Assembly (NCBI RefSeq): GCF_011440275.1
Contig: NZ_JAAOIV010000002.1
Span: 1-64,000, forward strand
DNA from: Metallococcus carri
GTDB taxonomy: Bacteria; Actinomycetota; Actinomycetes; Actinomycetales; Dermatophilaceae
Direction: 5' to 3'
Length of the DNA: 64,000 nt
The translations under genes and the position numbers were made by a program. This document shows, piece after piece, positions 57,276 through 64,000 of the stretch. The notes below the pieces were generated by a model. The model was not told the origin of the DNA, did no database searches, and worked only from the letters and a program-made list of their open reading frames with translations. Within the stretch, counting starts at the first letter, position 1. Each line of letters starts with the position of its first letter.

Positions 57276-57606
57276 TCGCGCAGGTCAGTGTTCTGACCGG
57301 ATCTCCCGAGGGAGCGAGGCAAGACCCTCGGCTGTTTGAGGCTCCCCGACGTGGGTTACCCCATTCATGAATCGTAGGTCGGTGCGCTGACAGGCGCTCA
57401 GACGTGTGAGCGCCTGCGTTTACAAGTGGACTGCCGACCGACGTCGGGTCTGCAGTCCGGCATGACGCAACCAGCGTCGGAGGAGTCATTGGCTCGGAAG
57501 TGGCATCGCGTGGGCGGCACTCCTCTCCCGGCGGTGGAGAGATCCCTACATGCGTAAGGAGGGCCCGGGGCCCGCCTTGTGTCCTTTTTCGGTTGGGCCT
57601 AGCCGC
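57276..57606. other. 331-bp intergenic region with three consecutive hairpins
   Basis: No convincing gene. Within 57391-57478 three dyads follow each other. The first is CAGGCGCTCA/TGAGCGCCTG (10-bp perfect stem, 6-base loop, 57391-57416). The second has GGACTG/CAGTCC with an inner CCGAC/GTCGG stem (57428-57458). The third is GACGC/GCGTC with loop AACCA (57464-57478). The region would be upstream of the minus-strand island operon and downstream of the DUF2207 gene. It could be a structured RNA leader, a small RNA or a protein-binding site; none can be named. Confidence 0.4.
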
Positions 57607-58743
57607 TCACCAGTCACAGCCGCCGCAGCCGTCCAGACCATCGCATCCGTCGCATCCGTCGCATCCGTCCAGCCCGTCGCAGCCGTCGCATCCGTCGATG
57701 CAGCCGGCGCCGTCGACGAACAGCGAGGTGGCGTCGCTCGCGAAATCGGTGAACAGGAACAGGTCCGGCATGCTGTCCCAGCCGCTGGTGAGATCGCCAT
57801 ACCCGGCGAGCTGGGCGTCGCGCTGCACATCACGCACGAGCTTGGCCCAGCGGTCGGCCAGGCCGAAGGCGAGCGCGAAGGGCAAATAACGCGGCAGGAG
57901 GTTGGCAGCCTCTTCGAACTTGATCTGGTCGGCTTCGGCGGTGGCGAGATATTCGCGAAAGCCCAGGACCTGGATCCGCGCCGCCGTGCCGGAGGCGGTG
58001 CGCGGCGTGCGACCCCGTCCGAAGGTGATCAGCACGATCGCCGCGGCCAGCGCCCCGGCCGGCAACGCCCACGCGTAGACCGCGCCCTGGTCGCGTTGCA
58101 GCGTGTAGGCGACCCAGGCGAGCACGGCGGCGCCGGGGATCAACAGCACGCCGATCAGTGCCGGTATGCCGTTGCGCGAGCGCGGGTGATCGCGATACCA
58201 GCCCCGCTGGATCATCTCCCGATACAGGTCGATCTGCACCTCGCGCAGCTTGATCTTCAGGTGTGGCCGCAACCCGGCGAGGCTGACCTGCGGACCGCCG
58301 GCGAAGATCGCACTCAGCATCCGCTGCTCCGCCGGGCTCAGCCGGTCACCGGACGGTGGCTGCGCAGCCTGGTGGAAGACCCAGTCACCCTTGCCCTTGC
58401 CCGGCGGTCCGATGTGCTGCAGCCGGTACCAGCCCCGCAGCGACAGGTCGACGAGCATCGCGGCCAGGTCGCGCGAGTCGACGCTGCCGTCGATGATCGT
58501 GCCCGCCACCGCCGGACCCATGCCTCGCGGCGGAGAGAACTGCGGAGCGACCTGACCCTTCCACTCCACGCCACCGCGCACCCGGCGCACCGACGCCGAC
58601 CTCGGGTCGACCGGCTCGAGACCGGGGGTGAGGCCGACATACTCCTGATCGCGCCGGCGCCGGGCGAGCACACTGACGACGAGGATCGCCAGGATGAGCA
58701 GGCCCACCCCGATGGCGATCGATTCGGTATCCAGCTTGGTCAC
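57607..58743 (-). CDS. DUF2207-like membrane protein with Cys-Asp-Gly repeat tail
   Basis: The 378-residue protein has an N-terminal span (SIAIGVGLLILAILVVSVLA), a cytoplasmic winged-helix-like region (LSLRGWYRLQHIGPPGKGKG) and two central spans (residues about 195-245). A helical region with DQIKFEEAANLLPRYLPFAL and ADRWAKLVRDV follows, as in DUF2207/TIGR04222-like proteins. These usually end in a Gly-rich tail; here the tail is about 30 residues of CDG and GCDG units with at least nine cysteines. The repeats in DNA are CGCATCCGT-like 9-mers at 57630-57700. The tail could bind a metal or form disulfides. GTG 58743 has AAAGGGG upstream. Confidence 0.7.
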   Translation of the reverse strand: MTKLDTESIAIGVGLLILAILVVSVLARRRRDQEYVGLTPGLEPVDPRSASVRRVRGGVEWKGQVAPQFSPPRGMGPAVAGTIIDGSVDSRDLAAMLVDLSLRGWYRLQHIGPPGKGKGDWVFHQAAQPPSGDRLSPAEQRMLSAIFAGGPQVSLAGLRPHLKIKLREVQIDLYREMIQRGWYRDHPRSRNGIPALIGVLLIPGAAVLAWVAYTLQRDQGAVYAWALPAGALAAAIVLITFGRGRTPRTASGTAARIQVLGFREYLATAEADQIKFEEAANLLPRYLPFALAFGLADRWAKLVRDVQRDAQLAGYGDLTSGWDSMPDLFLFTDFASDATSLFVDGAGCIDGCDGCDGLDGCDGCDGCDGLDGCGGCDW

Positions 58744-58843
58744 CGCGCCTGCCCCTTTCGCTGCCAGCCGTCCTAGGCTTCTGCAGTATGACGAGCCTCC
58801 CCGCCCGCCGCTGTGTCGTCACCGTAACCGGTGAGCCGCGCTG

Positions 58844-59671
58844 ATGGGCCGGCGTATCCACAGGCGACGGCTGACCGCGGTCCGGTTCGACGACCACGGC
58901 CAGGCGACCACGCACACCCGGGCCGAGGACCTCGCGGTCGAAGAGCCACTGGAAGTGCGGGTCGGCGGTGAGACGCTCACGGTGACGATGCGGTTGCCGG
59001 GTGACGACATCGAACTCGTCCACGGGCTGCTGCTCGGCGAGGGCCTGATCACCTGCCGTGAGGACGTGCTGCTCGCGCGCTACTGCGCCGACACCGAGAC
59101 GCTCAACGTGCTGGAGGTGACGCTGCGCGAGGGGGAGCGGCCGATGCCGGTCAACGCCCACCGCACGCTGGTGATGCACGGCGGCTGCGGACTGTGCGGC
59201 AAAGCCAGCATCGACGCGGTCCAGGCGGCCGGCCCGCAGGTCGACTCCGCCCATCTGCCCACGCTCGATGCGCGCACCCTGGCGAGCCTGCCGGAGCAGT
59301 TGCGCGCGCAGCAGAAGGCCTTCGACCGCACCGGCGGCACCCACGCCGCCGGCCTGTTCACCGCCAACGGCGAGCCGCTCGTGGTGCGCGAGGACATCGG
59401 CCGGCACAACGCGGTGGACAAGGTCATCGGCTGGAGCCTGCTCCAGGGCGTCAACAGGGTCAACCTCACCTTGACGGTGAGCTCCCGCGCCTCCTTCGAC
59501 ATCGTCCAGAAGGCCGCGATGGCGGGCATCGGCACGGTCGTGACGGTTTCCGCTCCCTCGGCGCTCGCGGTGCAAGCCGCCGACGACCTCGGCATCACCT
59601 TGGCCGCCTTCGCGCGTGGCGACCGGGTCACGCTGTGCTCCCACGAGGGCCGGGTCACGCTCGGAGCCTGA
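58844..59671 (+). CDS. fdhD: Formate dehydrogenase accessory sulfurtransferase
   Basis: The 275-residue product is FdhD: AEDLAVEEPLEVRVGGETLT, TMRLPGDDIELVHGLLLGEG, the conserved Cys motif HGGCGLCGKASIDAV near residue 115, EDIGRHNAVDKVIGWSLL and VSSRASFDIVQKAAMAGIG. FdhD transfers sulfur from IscS to the molybdenum cofactor of formate dehydrogenase. No formate dehydrogenase gene is in the window, so the target enzyme is elsewhere. ATG 58844 follows a short dyad CACCG/CGGTG (58821-58834). Confidence 0.92.
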   Translation: MGRRIHRRRLTAVRFDDHGQATTHTRAEDLAVEEPLEVRVGGETLTVTMRLPGDDIELVHGLLLGEGLITCREDVLLARYCADTETLNVLEVTLREGERPMPVNAHRTLVMHGGCGLCGKASIDAVQAAGPQVDSAHLPTLDARTLASLPEQLRAQQKAFDRTGGTHAAGLFTANGEPLVVREDIGRHNAVDKVIGWSLLQGVNRVNLTLTVSSRASFDIVQKAAMAGIGTVVTVSAPSALAVQAADDLGITLAAFARGDRVTLCSHEGRVTLGA

Positions 59672-59722
59672 CCGGCCGCCCGCCGGGGTGAGCCGCGTGC
59701 TCGCGGCATTAGGCTGACCGCC

Positions 59723-60307
59723 GTGGAGCAGCAGGAGGCCGTGTCCGACGCGGTGTGGACGATTCCCAACCTGCTGTCCGTGCTGCGCCTGGTCGGGGTG
59801 CCGATCTTCTTCTGGCTGATCCTCGCCCACCACGACCTGTGGGCGCTGCTGGTGCTCTTCCTGGCCGGCGTCACCGACTATCTGGACGGCAAGCTGGCGC
59901 GCGCGCTCGGCCAGACCTCGCGCCTGGGCCAGTTGCTCGACCCGGCCGCCGACCGGCTCTACATCCTCGCCACCATCGTGGCGCTCGCGATCCGCGCGAT
60001 CATCCCGTGGTGGCTGGTCGGGCTGCTCGTGGCGCGCGAAGCCTTCGTCGCCGCGCTCGGCCCGGTGCTGCGCAGCAACCGGTTGCCGCTGCCGCCGGTG
60101 CACTTCGTCGGCAAGGCCGCCACCTTCAACCTCATCTACGCCTTCCCGCTCGTGCTGCTCGGCCAACAGCCCGGAGCGGTCGGCGCGGTCGCCCAGCCGC
60201 TCGGCTGGGCGTTCGTGTGGTGGGGGACCGCGCTCTACTGGGTCGCCGGGATCATGTATGCCGCCCAGGTGCGCGGCATGGTGCGATCGGTGCGGGCGGC
60301 GGTATGA
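59723..60307 (+). CDS. CDP-alcohol phosphatidyltransferase
   Basis: The 194-residue membrane protein has the CDP-alcohol transferase motif DYLDGKLARALGQTSRLGQ followed by LLDPAADR (DGx2ARx8Gx3Dx3D), with all catalytic Asp residues present, and about six spans. It makes phosphatidylglycerol phosphate or a related phospholipid. GTG 59723 lies 7 bases after TAGGCT (59710-59715), consistent with a leaderless start. It heads the conserved block that runs to the window end. Confidence 0.88.
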   Translation: MEQQEAVSDAVWTIPNLLSVLRLVGVPIFFWLILAHHDLWALLVLFLAGVTDYLDGKLARALGQTSRLGQLLDPAADRLYILATIVALAIRAIIPWWLVGLLVAREAFVAALGPVLRSNRLPLPPVHFVGKAATFNLIYAFPLVLLGQQPGAVGAVAQPLGWAFVWWGTALYWVAGIMYAAQVRGMVRSVRAAV

Positions 60308-61155
60308 CGACGCGCCCCGCCCGCGACCCGGCCGCCTCGATGTCGCTCATCACCGAGTTGATGCGCAACCCGCTCGACCCGTCATACGAGGATGTCGCCC
60401 GACGCAAGCGCGCGCAGGGCAAGGCGACCGGCGGCAGCCTGCACTCACCCCTGCTGGTGGTGACGACGCTGCTGATCGGGTTCGCGCTCGCCGTCGCCGC
60501 GACGGCGCTGCGGGTGCCGAAGAACCAGGCGCAGAAGGACCACGACGCGATCATCAGCCGGGTGGAGGCTGGGCAGGCCACGATCGACAAGAACACCCGC
60601 ACGATCACCGGTCTGCGCAAGGAGATCGACGCCCGGCAGAATGCCGCGCTCACCGGCTCGGACCTGCCGCAGCGGATCACCACGCTGGAGACCGAGACCG
60701 GGGCTGGTGCCGTCACCGGCCCGGGCTGGCAACTCACCATCGACGACGCCCCCTCCTCGAGCACCGACGGCCAGGGCGACCCGCGCACCTCGACCTCCTC
60801 GCAGGGGCGGGTGACCTCCTCGGACCTGCAGGTCGTGGTCAACGGCTTGTGGCATTCGGGGGCCGAGGCCATCGCCATCAACGGTCAGCGGCTCGGCGCC
60901 ACCACCGCGATCCGGTTCGCCGGCGAAGCGATCCTGGTCAACTTCCGGCCGCTCGTCCCGCCTTATGTGATCAGCGTGGTCGGACCGTCTACCCTGCAGT
61001 CGTCGTTCAGCTCGGGCACCGGCGGGATCTATCTCGACGGCCTGGTGCAAGGCTTCGGGGTCCGCCGCTCGATGACCGCGGCGCCCAGTCTGCGCCTGCC
61101 CGCGCTGCCCAGCATCGAGCTCAACTACGCCAAGCCGACCAAGGAGGCCCCGTGA
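60304..61155 (+). CDS. DUF881 family protein
   Basis: The 283-residue protein has one N-terminal span (LLVVTTLLIGFALAVAATAL), a coiled-coil stretch (AGQATIDKNTRTITGLRKEI) and a DUF881 domain (GPGWQLTIDDAPSSS; GLWHSGAEAIAINGQRLGAT; ILVNFRPLVPPYVISVVGP). DUF881 proteins occur in pairs around the small basic protein in actinobacteria, near cell-division or envelope genes. The start overlaps the phosphatidyltransferase stop by 4 bases. Function is not established. Confidence 0.85.
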   Translation: MTTRPARDPAASMSLITELMRNPLDPSYEDVARRKRAQGKATGGSLHSPLLVVTTLLIGFALAVAATALRVPKNQAQKDHDAIISRVEAGQATIDKNTRTITGLRKEIDARQNAALTGSDLPQRITTLETETGAGAVTGPGWQLTIDDAPSSSTDGQGDPRTSTSSQGRVTSSDLQVVVNGLWHSGAEAIAINGQRLGATTAIRFAGEAILVNFRPLVPPYVISVVGPSTLQSSFSSGTGGIYLDGLVQGFGVRRSMTAAPSLRLPALPSIELNYAKPTKEAP

Positions 61156-61484
61156 TTCCCGCCCTCGGCCTGATCATCGGTGTGGTGGTCGGCGTGCTGC
61201 TGCACCCGGATGTGCCGACCTGGCTGCAGGCCTATCTGCCGATCGCGATCATCGCGGCGCTCGATGCGGTGTTTGGCGCGGTCCGCGCGGTGCTCGACGG
61301 CATCTTCGACGACAAGGTCTTCGTCGTGTCGTTCCTGTCGAATGTCGTCGTCGCCTCCCTGATCGTCTTCCTCGGCGACCAGCTGGGCGTCGGCACCCAG
61401 TTGTCCACCGGCGTGGTCGTCGTGCTCGGCCTGCGCATCTTCAGCAATGTGGCGGCGATCCGCCGGCACCTGTTCCACGCATGA
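61152..61484 (+). CDS. Small basic protein, DUF1290 family
   Basis: The 110-residue membrane protein has three hydrophobic segments (IPALGLIIGVVVGVLLHPDV; YLPIAIIAALDAVFGAVRAV; VSFLSNVVVASLIVFLGDQL). It is the DUF1290/Sbp protein that always lies between two DUF881 genes in this block. GTG 61152 overlaps the previous stop. Known only as conserved; a role with the division site has been suggested in related bacteria. Confidence 0.88.
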   Translation: MIPALGLIIGVVVGVLLHPDVPTWLQAYLPIAIIAALDAVFGAVRAVLDGIFDDKVFVVSFLSNVVVASLIVFLGDQLGVGTQLSTGVVVVLGLRIFSNVAAIRRHLFHA

Positions 61485-62365
61485 CCGGGCCCGACGAGCA
61501 CCCCGGCATACCGGATCCGACGCGTCGCGAGCCCGCGGACCGGCTCGCGAGCGAACCGGTGCAGTCCACCACGCGCGCCGAACACCATGAGCCGGCCGTG
61601 CAGGATGTCGCGGCCGCCGGCACGGAGGCGACGCCGGTCGAGACCCGCACCGAGGGCTGGTCCCGGCTGGCCCGCATGGGCAGACCGCGGCTCACCAAGG
61701 CCAACCTGCTCGCCACCGTGCTCGCCGTCGCACTCGGCTTCGGCGTCATGACGCAGGTGCAGCAGCAACACACCACCGGGCTGGCCAGCATGAGCCAGGC
61801 CGACCTGATCGCACTGCTCGACAGCGTCAACGCGCGCTCGGGCAAGCTCAACACCGAGATCGACACCCTCACCCGGCTGCGCGACTCGCTCAAGACCGGT
61901 GGCGACGCGGCCGCGCTCAAGGCCGCCCAGGATCGGCTGACGACCCTGCAGATCCTCGCCGGGACGATCCCGGTGCAGGGCCCCGGCATCACGATGACGA
62001 TCACCGACCCGCAAAAGTCGGTCGCCTCCTCCAACATCCTGGACGCGGTCGAGGAATTGCGCGACGCCGGCGCCGAGGCGATCCAGATCGGTCCGGTGCG
62101 GGTGGTCGCGAGCACGTGGTTCGCGCTGTCCGACCAGAACACGCTGATCGTCGACGGCACGACGCTCAAGCCGCCGTATGTCGTGAAGGCGATCGGCGAT
62201 TCACACACCATGTCGACGGCGATGGCGATTCCCGGTGGCGTGGTGGAATCGTTGCGGCAGTTGGGTTCCACCGCCACCATCACCTCCGCCAATGTGATCC
62301 AGGTGACCGCGTTGCGGGCGTCCTCGCAGCCTCGTTACGCTCAGCCGGACAAAGCAGCCGGCTAG
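61481..62365 (+). CDS. DUF881 family protein
   Basis: The 294-residue protein has a long polar N-terminus, one span (LLATVLAVALGFGVMTQVQQ), a coiled-coil segment (LIALLDSVNARSGKLNTEID) and a DUF881 domain (GPGITMTITDPQKSVASSNI; VEELRDAGAEAIQIGPVRVV; LKPPYVVKAIGDSHTMSTAM). It is the paralogue of the gene at 60304. The start overlaps the small basic protein stop by 4 bases. Confidence 0.87.
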   Translation: MTGPDEHPGIPDPTRREPADRLASEPVQSTTRAEHHEPAVQDVAAAGTEATPVETRTEGWSRLARMGRPRLTKANLLATVLAVALGFGVMTQVQQQHTTGLASMSQADLIALLDSVNARSGKLNTEIDTLTRLRDSLKTGGDAAALKAAQDRLTTLQILAGTIPVQGPGITMTITDPQKSVASSNILDAVEELRDAGAEAIQIGPVRVVASTWFALSDQNTLIVDGTTLKPPYVVKAIGDSHTMSTAMAIPGGVVESLRQLGSTATITSANVIQVTALRASSQPRYAQPDKAAG

Positions 62366-62399
62366 ATCTCCGGCGGCCCGCACGAGTCACAGGAGCATC

Positions 62400-62789
62400 A
62401 TGAGCGACCTCGAGTACCCGGCCGACCTGCGCTACACCGCCGACCACGAGTGGGTGCGCACGAACGGTGACGGTGCAGTGCGGGTCGGCATCACCGCCTA
62501 CGCCCAGGACGCTCTCGGCGACGTCGTCTACGTGAGCCTGCCGTCGGTCGGCGACGCCCTGACGGCGGGCGACAGCTGTGGCGAGGTCGAGTCGACCAAG
62601 TCGGTCAGCGACCTCTACGCGCCGCTCGATGGTGAGGTCACCGCAGTCAACGAGGCCCTGGACGCGACCCCGGAGCTGGTTAACAGCGACCCCTACGGCG
62701 AGGGCTGGATGTATGAGCTGAAGCTCGCCGACCCCGCCGCGGTCGACGCCTTGCAGGACCGCGACACCTACACCGCTTCCTTGGGCTGA
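62400..62789 (+). CDS. gcvH: Glycine cleavage system H protein
   Basis: The 129-residue lipoyl protein has YTADHEWVRTNGDGAVRVGI, ALGDVVYVSLPSVG and the lipoylation motif VESTKSVSDLYAPLDGEV with the modified Lys. It shuttles the aminomethyl group between the P and T proteins. AGGAG lies 4 bases before ATG 62400. The P and T genes are not in the window. Confidence 0.95.
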   Translation: MSDLEYPADLRYTADHEWVRTNGDGAVRVGITAYAQDALGDVVYVSLPSVGDALTAGDSCGEVESTKSVSDLYAPLDGEVTAVNEALDATPELVNSDPYGEGWMYELKLADPAAVDALQDRDTYTASLG

Positions 62790-62821
62790 CAGCCCTCAGC
62801 CCGCCAGCGAGAATGGACGAC

Positions 62822-63277
62822 ATGTCTGATCAGCAGTCACCGGAGTTTCGCGACTACTCCCAGCAGGACAGCACCGCCCAGTTCGACGTGGGCGAGGTCC
62901 AGCGCCAGCAGGAGTTCGTCGGGGAGCAGCGCCTCACCAGCGCCGACCAAGCGATGGTCGATGCTCTGCGCCCGGGCACCGCGCTGCTCATCGCGATGCG
63001 CGGGCCTAACGCCGGCGCCCGCTTCCTGCTCGACGACGCCGAGGTGAGCACCGGCCGCCACCCCGACAGCGACATCTTCCTCGACGACGTGACCGTCTCG
63101 CGCCGGCACGCGCTCTTCCGCCGTGGCGAGCGCGGGTATGCCGTCCAGGATGTCGGCTCGCTCAACGGCACCTATGTCAACGGCGAGGTCACTGACCACC
63201 GCGAACTGCAGACCGGCGACGAGGTCCAGGTCGGCAAGTTCCGCCTGGTCTACTACGGCGCGTCGGCCGCCTCCTAG
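62822..63277 (+). CDS. garA: FHA-domain protein, GarA/OdhI type
   Basis: The 151-residue product has a short N-terminal tail with a Ser-Thr pair (QQDSTAQFDVGEV) and an FHA domain at about residues 60-145 (VSTGRHPDSDIFLDDVTVSR; RHALFRR; LNGTYVNGE). In mycobacteria and corynebacteria this protein binds 2-oxoglutarate dehydrogenase until phosphorylated at a tail Thr by PknB-type kinases. ATG 62822 is preferred to 62813 because GAGAAT lies 7 bases upstream, as for other probable leaderless genes here. Confidence 0.88.
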   Translation: MSDQQSPEFRDYSQQDSTAQFDVGEVQRQQEFVGEQRLTSADQAMVDALRPGTALLIAMRGPNAGARFLLDDAEVSTGRHPDSDIFLDDVTVSRRHALFRRGERGYAVQDVGSLNGTYVNGEVTDHRELQTGDEVQVGKFRLVYYGASAAS

Positions 63278-63288
63278 ATCGCGGCCAC

Positions 63289-63969
63289 GTGTCGGCCGCA
63301 GAACCTGGCCTGAGCATCGGGGCGGTCCTCGCCCAGTTGCGCGAGGAGTTTCCCGACCTGTCGGTGTCCAAGGTGCGTTTCCTGGACGCCCAAGGTGTGG
63401 TGTCGCCGCAGCGCACCAGCTCCGGCTACCGCAAATACCGTCCCGAGGATGTCGACCGGTTGCGCTTCGTGCTGCGCGCCCAGCGCGACCGGTTCTGGCC
63501 GCTCAAGGTGATCCGCGAGGCGCTCGACGCCTACGACCGCGGCCTGCAGCCCGAGGAGGGTGGCGGCCGGCCGGTCGTGCCTGCTCCGGCGGTGGTCGAC
63601 GGCACGCCCTCAGAGCAGGAGGTCGCCGCTCCGGTCGAGGATCTGCGGCTCACCGCGACGGAGTTGTCCACCGCCACCGGCCTGGACGCCGACGCCGTCC
63701 AGGATCTGGTCGACTTCGCGCTCATCCGGCCCGACGCTAAGGGGCACTTCGACGGCGCGGACCTGCAGGTCGCGCACGCCGCCGCGACCCTGCTGTCGTA
63801 TGGCGTGCAGGCTCGCCATCTGCGGCCCTTCCGGCTGGCCGCCGACCGCGAGCTCGGGCTGATTGACCAGCTGTTGCTGGGGCCCAGCCGGTCCGACGCC
63901 GCCGAGGTCGCCCAGCACTGCCTGGCTCTGCACCTAGCTCTGGTTCGCGCGGGGCTGCCGCGGGGGTAG
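63289..63969 (+). CDS. ftsR: MerR-family regulator, FtsR-like
   Basis: The 226-residue product has an N-terminal MerR helix-turn-helix (LSIGAVLAQLREEFPDLSVS; KVRFLDAQGVVSPQRTSSGY; RKYRPEDVDRLRFVLRAQRD) and a C-terminal helical region without a Cys-metal site. The gene directly after garA in this block corresponds to FtsR, an activator of ftsZ in Corynebacterium. GTG 63289 is the start. Confidence 0.82.
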   Translation: MSAAEPGLSIGAVLAQLREEFPDLSVSKVRFLDAQGVVSPQRTSSGYRKYRPEDVDRLRFVLRAQRDRFWPLKVIREALDAYDRGLQPEEGGGRPVVPAPAVVDGTPSEQEVAAPVEDLRLTATELSTATGLDADAVQDLVDFALIRPDAKGHFDGADLQVAHAAATLLSYGVQARHLRPFRLAADRELGLIDQLLLGPSRSDAAEVAQHCLALHLALVRAGLPRG

Positions 63970-63979
63970 CGTTGGAGGC

Positions 63980-64000
63980 GTGAAAGCCGTCGACGTCATG
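63980..64000 (+). CDS. Bifunctional nuclease family protein, first 7 codons
   Basis: The reading frame MKAVDVM at the window edge matches the start of the BFN family (usually M..VDV.GVRV) that follows ftsR in this block. TAGCGT at 63967-63972 is 7 bases before the GTG. The rest is outside the window. Confidence 0.5.

Noticed and set aside
57607-57720. CRISPR-like short regular repeats
   Set aside because: The 9-bp periodicity is in frame with a coding region and has no spacers; it encodes the Cys-Asp-Gly tail.

Overview
The window is about 70% GC by eye, has strong third-position GC bias, many GTG starts and 1-4 base gene overlaps. It is chromosomal DNA of a high-GC actinobacterium. The right end carries the conserved actinobacterial block CDP-alcohol phosphatidyltransferase / DUF881 / small basic protein / DUF881 / gcvH / FHA protein / MerR regulator / bifunctional nuclease. 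Together with the general gene style this suggests Micrococcales, perhaps the Dermacoccaceae-Intrasporangiaceae side; that placement is inference. No rRNA, tRNA or CRISPR array was seen.

Layout. 1-247: the end of an IS3-type element inserted in a DUF222/HNH gene. 291-3742 (minus): a SigB/SigF-type sigma factor followed by a tightly coupled operon (lipoprotein, Nramp-like transporter, two PRC-barrel proteins, small membrane protein). 3950-6291: SDR, helical protein and a GAF-ANTAR regulator. 6293-16797: a glycoconjugate locus with two GT9 (heptosyltransferase-family) enzymes, an HldE-like kinase/nucleotidyltransferase, a GT2 fused to a GmhB-like phosphatase, two GT4-type enzymes, a carbamoyltransferase and an SDR. 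16924-20089: a divergent NAD/ADP-ribose locus (NrtR-like Nudix regulator facing a TY-Chap protein and an ADP-ribosylglycohydrolase-phosphatase fusion) with a tandem operator between them. 20168-26210: a CUT1 sugar ABC importer, PfkB kinase and GH4 phospho-glycosidase. 26382-35570: ClC channel, sunset-domain protein, cobQ, DinB protein, a divergent EamA/MocR pair, a HipA-DUF3037 pair and a PheC-like lipoprotein.

35575-41012: late cobalamin synthesis (BluB-CobT fusion, cobC, cobS, cobU, cobD). 41023-47712: Nudix and amidohydrolase genes, an iron-type ABC importer behind an IdeR/DtxR box, and a type-B carboxylesterase. 47803-55282: methyltransferase, a toxin-antitoxin pair, GNAT, an MGMT-ECF sigma-MGMT operon, APC permease, PAP2 phosphatase and CorA. 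55420-57260: a lower-GC three-gene membrane-protein operon whose first gene is frameshifted and holds a 141-bp tandem duplication. 57607-64000: DUF2207 protein with a Cys-Asp-Gly repeat tail, fdhD, and the conserved block named above.

Whole-window signals. The octamer GTATGCCG (either strand) recurs about once per kilobase, including in intergenic DNA, while GTAC is scarce. A short element of about 95 bp with inverted ends is present twice (20076-20168 and 37474-37571). Several genes have a -10-like hexamer exactly 7 nt before the start codon, which points to leaderless transcription.
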